Positions 4,712 to 5,513 of a stretch of DNA of 5,513 bases are shown in pieces (positions within the stretch are counted from its first letter, which is position 1; each line of letters begins with the position of its first letter). The stretch is from Roseovarius sp. (GTDB lineage: Bacteria > Pseudomonadota > Alphaproteobacteria > Rhodobacterales > Rhodobacteraceae). Both the position numbers and the translations under genes were made by a program. A model generated the notes under the pieces. That model saw nothing but the letters and a program-made list of their open reading frames with translations, did no database searches and was not told the origin of the DNA. The DNA lies in contig JALQUE010000053.1 in the NCBI GenBank assembly GCA_023260815.1, positions 1 through 5,513 on the forward strand. Reading direction: 5' to 3'.

Positions 4712-5513
4712 ATGTGCGGAATCGTCGGACTGTTTTTGAAGGACAAGTCGCTTGAACCCAAACTGGGTGAAATGCTGACGGATATGCTGATCACCATGTC
4801 GGATCGCGGGCCGGACAGTGCGGGCATCGCGGTCTATGGCACGGACAGGGATGGCTTTGCCAAGCTGACGGTGCAGGCGGACGACCCGGCGCATTTCGCG
4901 GGCTTGGATGACGCGTTGTCGGGCATGCTGGGCTGCGATGTGACGCTGCGGGTGAAGGACACCCATGCGGTGATCGATCTGCCCGAGGACAAGATGACCG
5001 AGGCGCGCGCGGCGCTGAGGGAGCTGCGCCCCGACGCACGGGTGATGAGCGCCGGCGAGGTGATCGAGATCTACAAGGAAGTGGGCTTGCCGGGGGATGT
5101 GGCGAAGCGCTTTGACATCCCGCATCTGCAGGGCACCCACGGGATCGGCCACACACGGATGGCGACCGAATCCGCGGTGACGACGCTGGGCGCGCATCCG
5201 TTCTCGACCGGGCCGGATCAGTGCCTTGTGCATAACGGATCGCTGAGCAACCACAACTCGCTCCGGCGCAAGCTGGCCCGCGAGGGGGTTGCTGTCGAGA
5301 CCGAGAACGACACCGAAGTGGCCGCCGCCTATCTGACGTGGAAGATGCAGCAGGGTCATTCGCTGGGCGAGGCGCTGGAATCGGGGCTGGAGGATCTGGA
5401 CGGGTTCTACACCTTCGTGGTGGGCACCAAGGACGGATTTGGCGTGGTGCGCGATCCCATTGCCTGCAAGCCCGCCGTGATGGCCGAGACCGATCAGTAT
5501 GTGGCCTTCGGCA
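4712..5513 (+). CDS. glxB: GlxB-type class II glutamine amidotransferase (partial, 3' end outside window)
   Basis: An Ntn-hydrolase glutaminase subunit that releases ammonia from glutamine for a partner synthase. The 267 visible residues are most of the roughly 300 expected. Cys2 is the N-terminal nucleophile (start MCGIVGLFLKDK). RGPDSAG (32-38), GHTRMAT (146-152), HNGSLSN (174-180), NDTE (199-202) and RDPIACKP (247-254) are the class II amidotransferase motifs of the GltB/PurF group. A long insertion (about 45-140) between RGPDSAG and GHTRMAT is characteristic of the stand-alone GlxB/MgsA subfamily. In relatives such subunits work with a GXGXG-domain subunit (GlxC/MgsB) and an FMN/Fe-S synthase subunit (GlxD/MgsC), often beside a type III glutamine synthetase or gamma-glutamylmethylamide synthetase. 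Those partners should follow to the right but are not visible, so a glutamate-synthase-like role versus N-methylglutamate synthesis from methylamine cannot be decided. It has its own promoter and putative operators and follows the XRE-cupin regulator. Confidence 0.93.
   Translation, partial: MCGIVGLFLKDKSLEPKLGEMLTDMLITMSDRGPDSAGIAVYGTDRDGFAKLTVQADDPAHFAGLDDALSGMLGCDVTLRVKDTHAVIDLPEDKMTEARAALRELRPDARVMSAGEVIEIYKEVGLPGDVAKRFDIPHLQGTHGIGHTRMATESAVTTLGAHPFSTGPDQCLVHNGSLSNHNSLRRKLAREGVAVETENDTEVAAAYLTWKMQQGHSLGEALESGLEDLDGFYTFVVGTKDGFGVVRDPIACKPAVMAETDQYVAFG

Noticed and set aside
3869..5359. 496-codon minus-strand open frame opposite the regulator and glxB
   Set aside because: Arg/His/Gln-rich antisense shadow; it would cover the well-supported XRE-cupin and GlxB genes and the promoter between them.

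Overview
The window looks like an ordinary chromosomal stretch of a GC-rich alphaproteobacterium, most likely a Rhodobacterales (Roseobacter-clade) species. This rests on the strongly G/C-ending codons, the resemblance of the proteins to Rhodobacteraceae families from memory, and a GlxB-type glutamine amidotransferase next to an XRE-cupin regulator. No database search was possible. No phage, insertion sequence, CRISPR array, tRNA or rRNA is visible.

Left part (1-2654, all minus strand). In transcription order these are an ABC-F ATPase (2654 to 802), a MarC-family membrane protein (734 to 105), and the first 22 codons of a membrane-anchored protein that runs off the left edge, probably a TIGR02281-type aspartic protease. 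The ABC-F gene has every expected motif, but its N-terminal codons and its body lie in different frames. The break is at a run of five G (minus strand) where six would restore the family sequence, so it is either a sequencing error or a very recent lesion.

Middle (2655-3931). A divergent 135-bp region carries a 9-bp inverted repeat and leads into ndk (nucleoside diphosphate kinase, plus strand), which is complete with all active-site residues. A strong hairpin with T-rich flanks on both sides follows ndk. It is shared with a convergent 44-codon gene on the minus strand (3451 to 3317) that has a good ribosome binding site and an intrinsically disordered product. From 3452 to 3931 I see no convincing gene. 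That stretch holds several inverted and direct repeats, including a TTTGTGT-N9-ACACAAA dyad ahead of the regulator.

Right part (3932-5513, plus strand). An XRE-type regulator with a C-terminal cupin domain is followed by glxB, the class II glutamine amidotransferase subunit of a glutamate-synthase-like (GlxBCD / N-methylglutamate synthase-like) complex, cut by the right edge. Between them, an AT-rich island contains a good sigma-70-type promoter and two 13-bp TTCC-N5-GGAA palindromes 31 bp apart, one of them on the -35 box. The simplest model is that the XRE-cupin protein senses a small metabolite and controls the glx operon through this operator pair. This regulatory unit is the most interesting part of the window; nothing here clearly shows a wholly new system.
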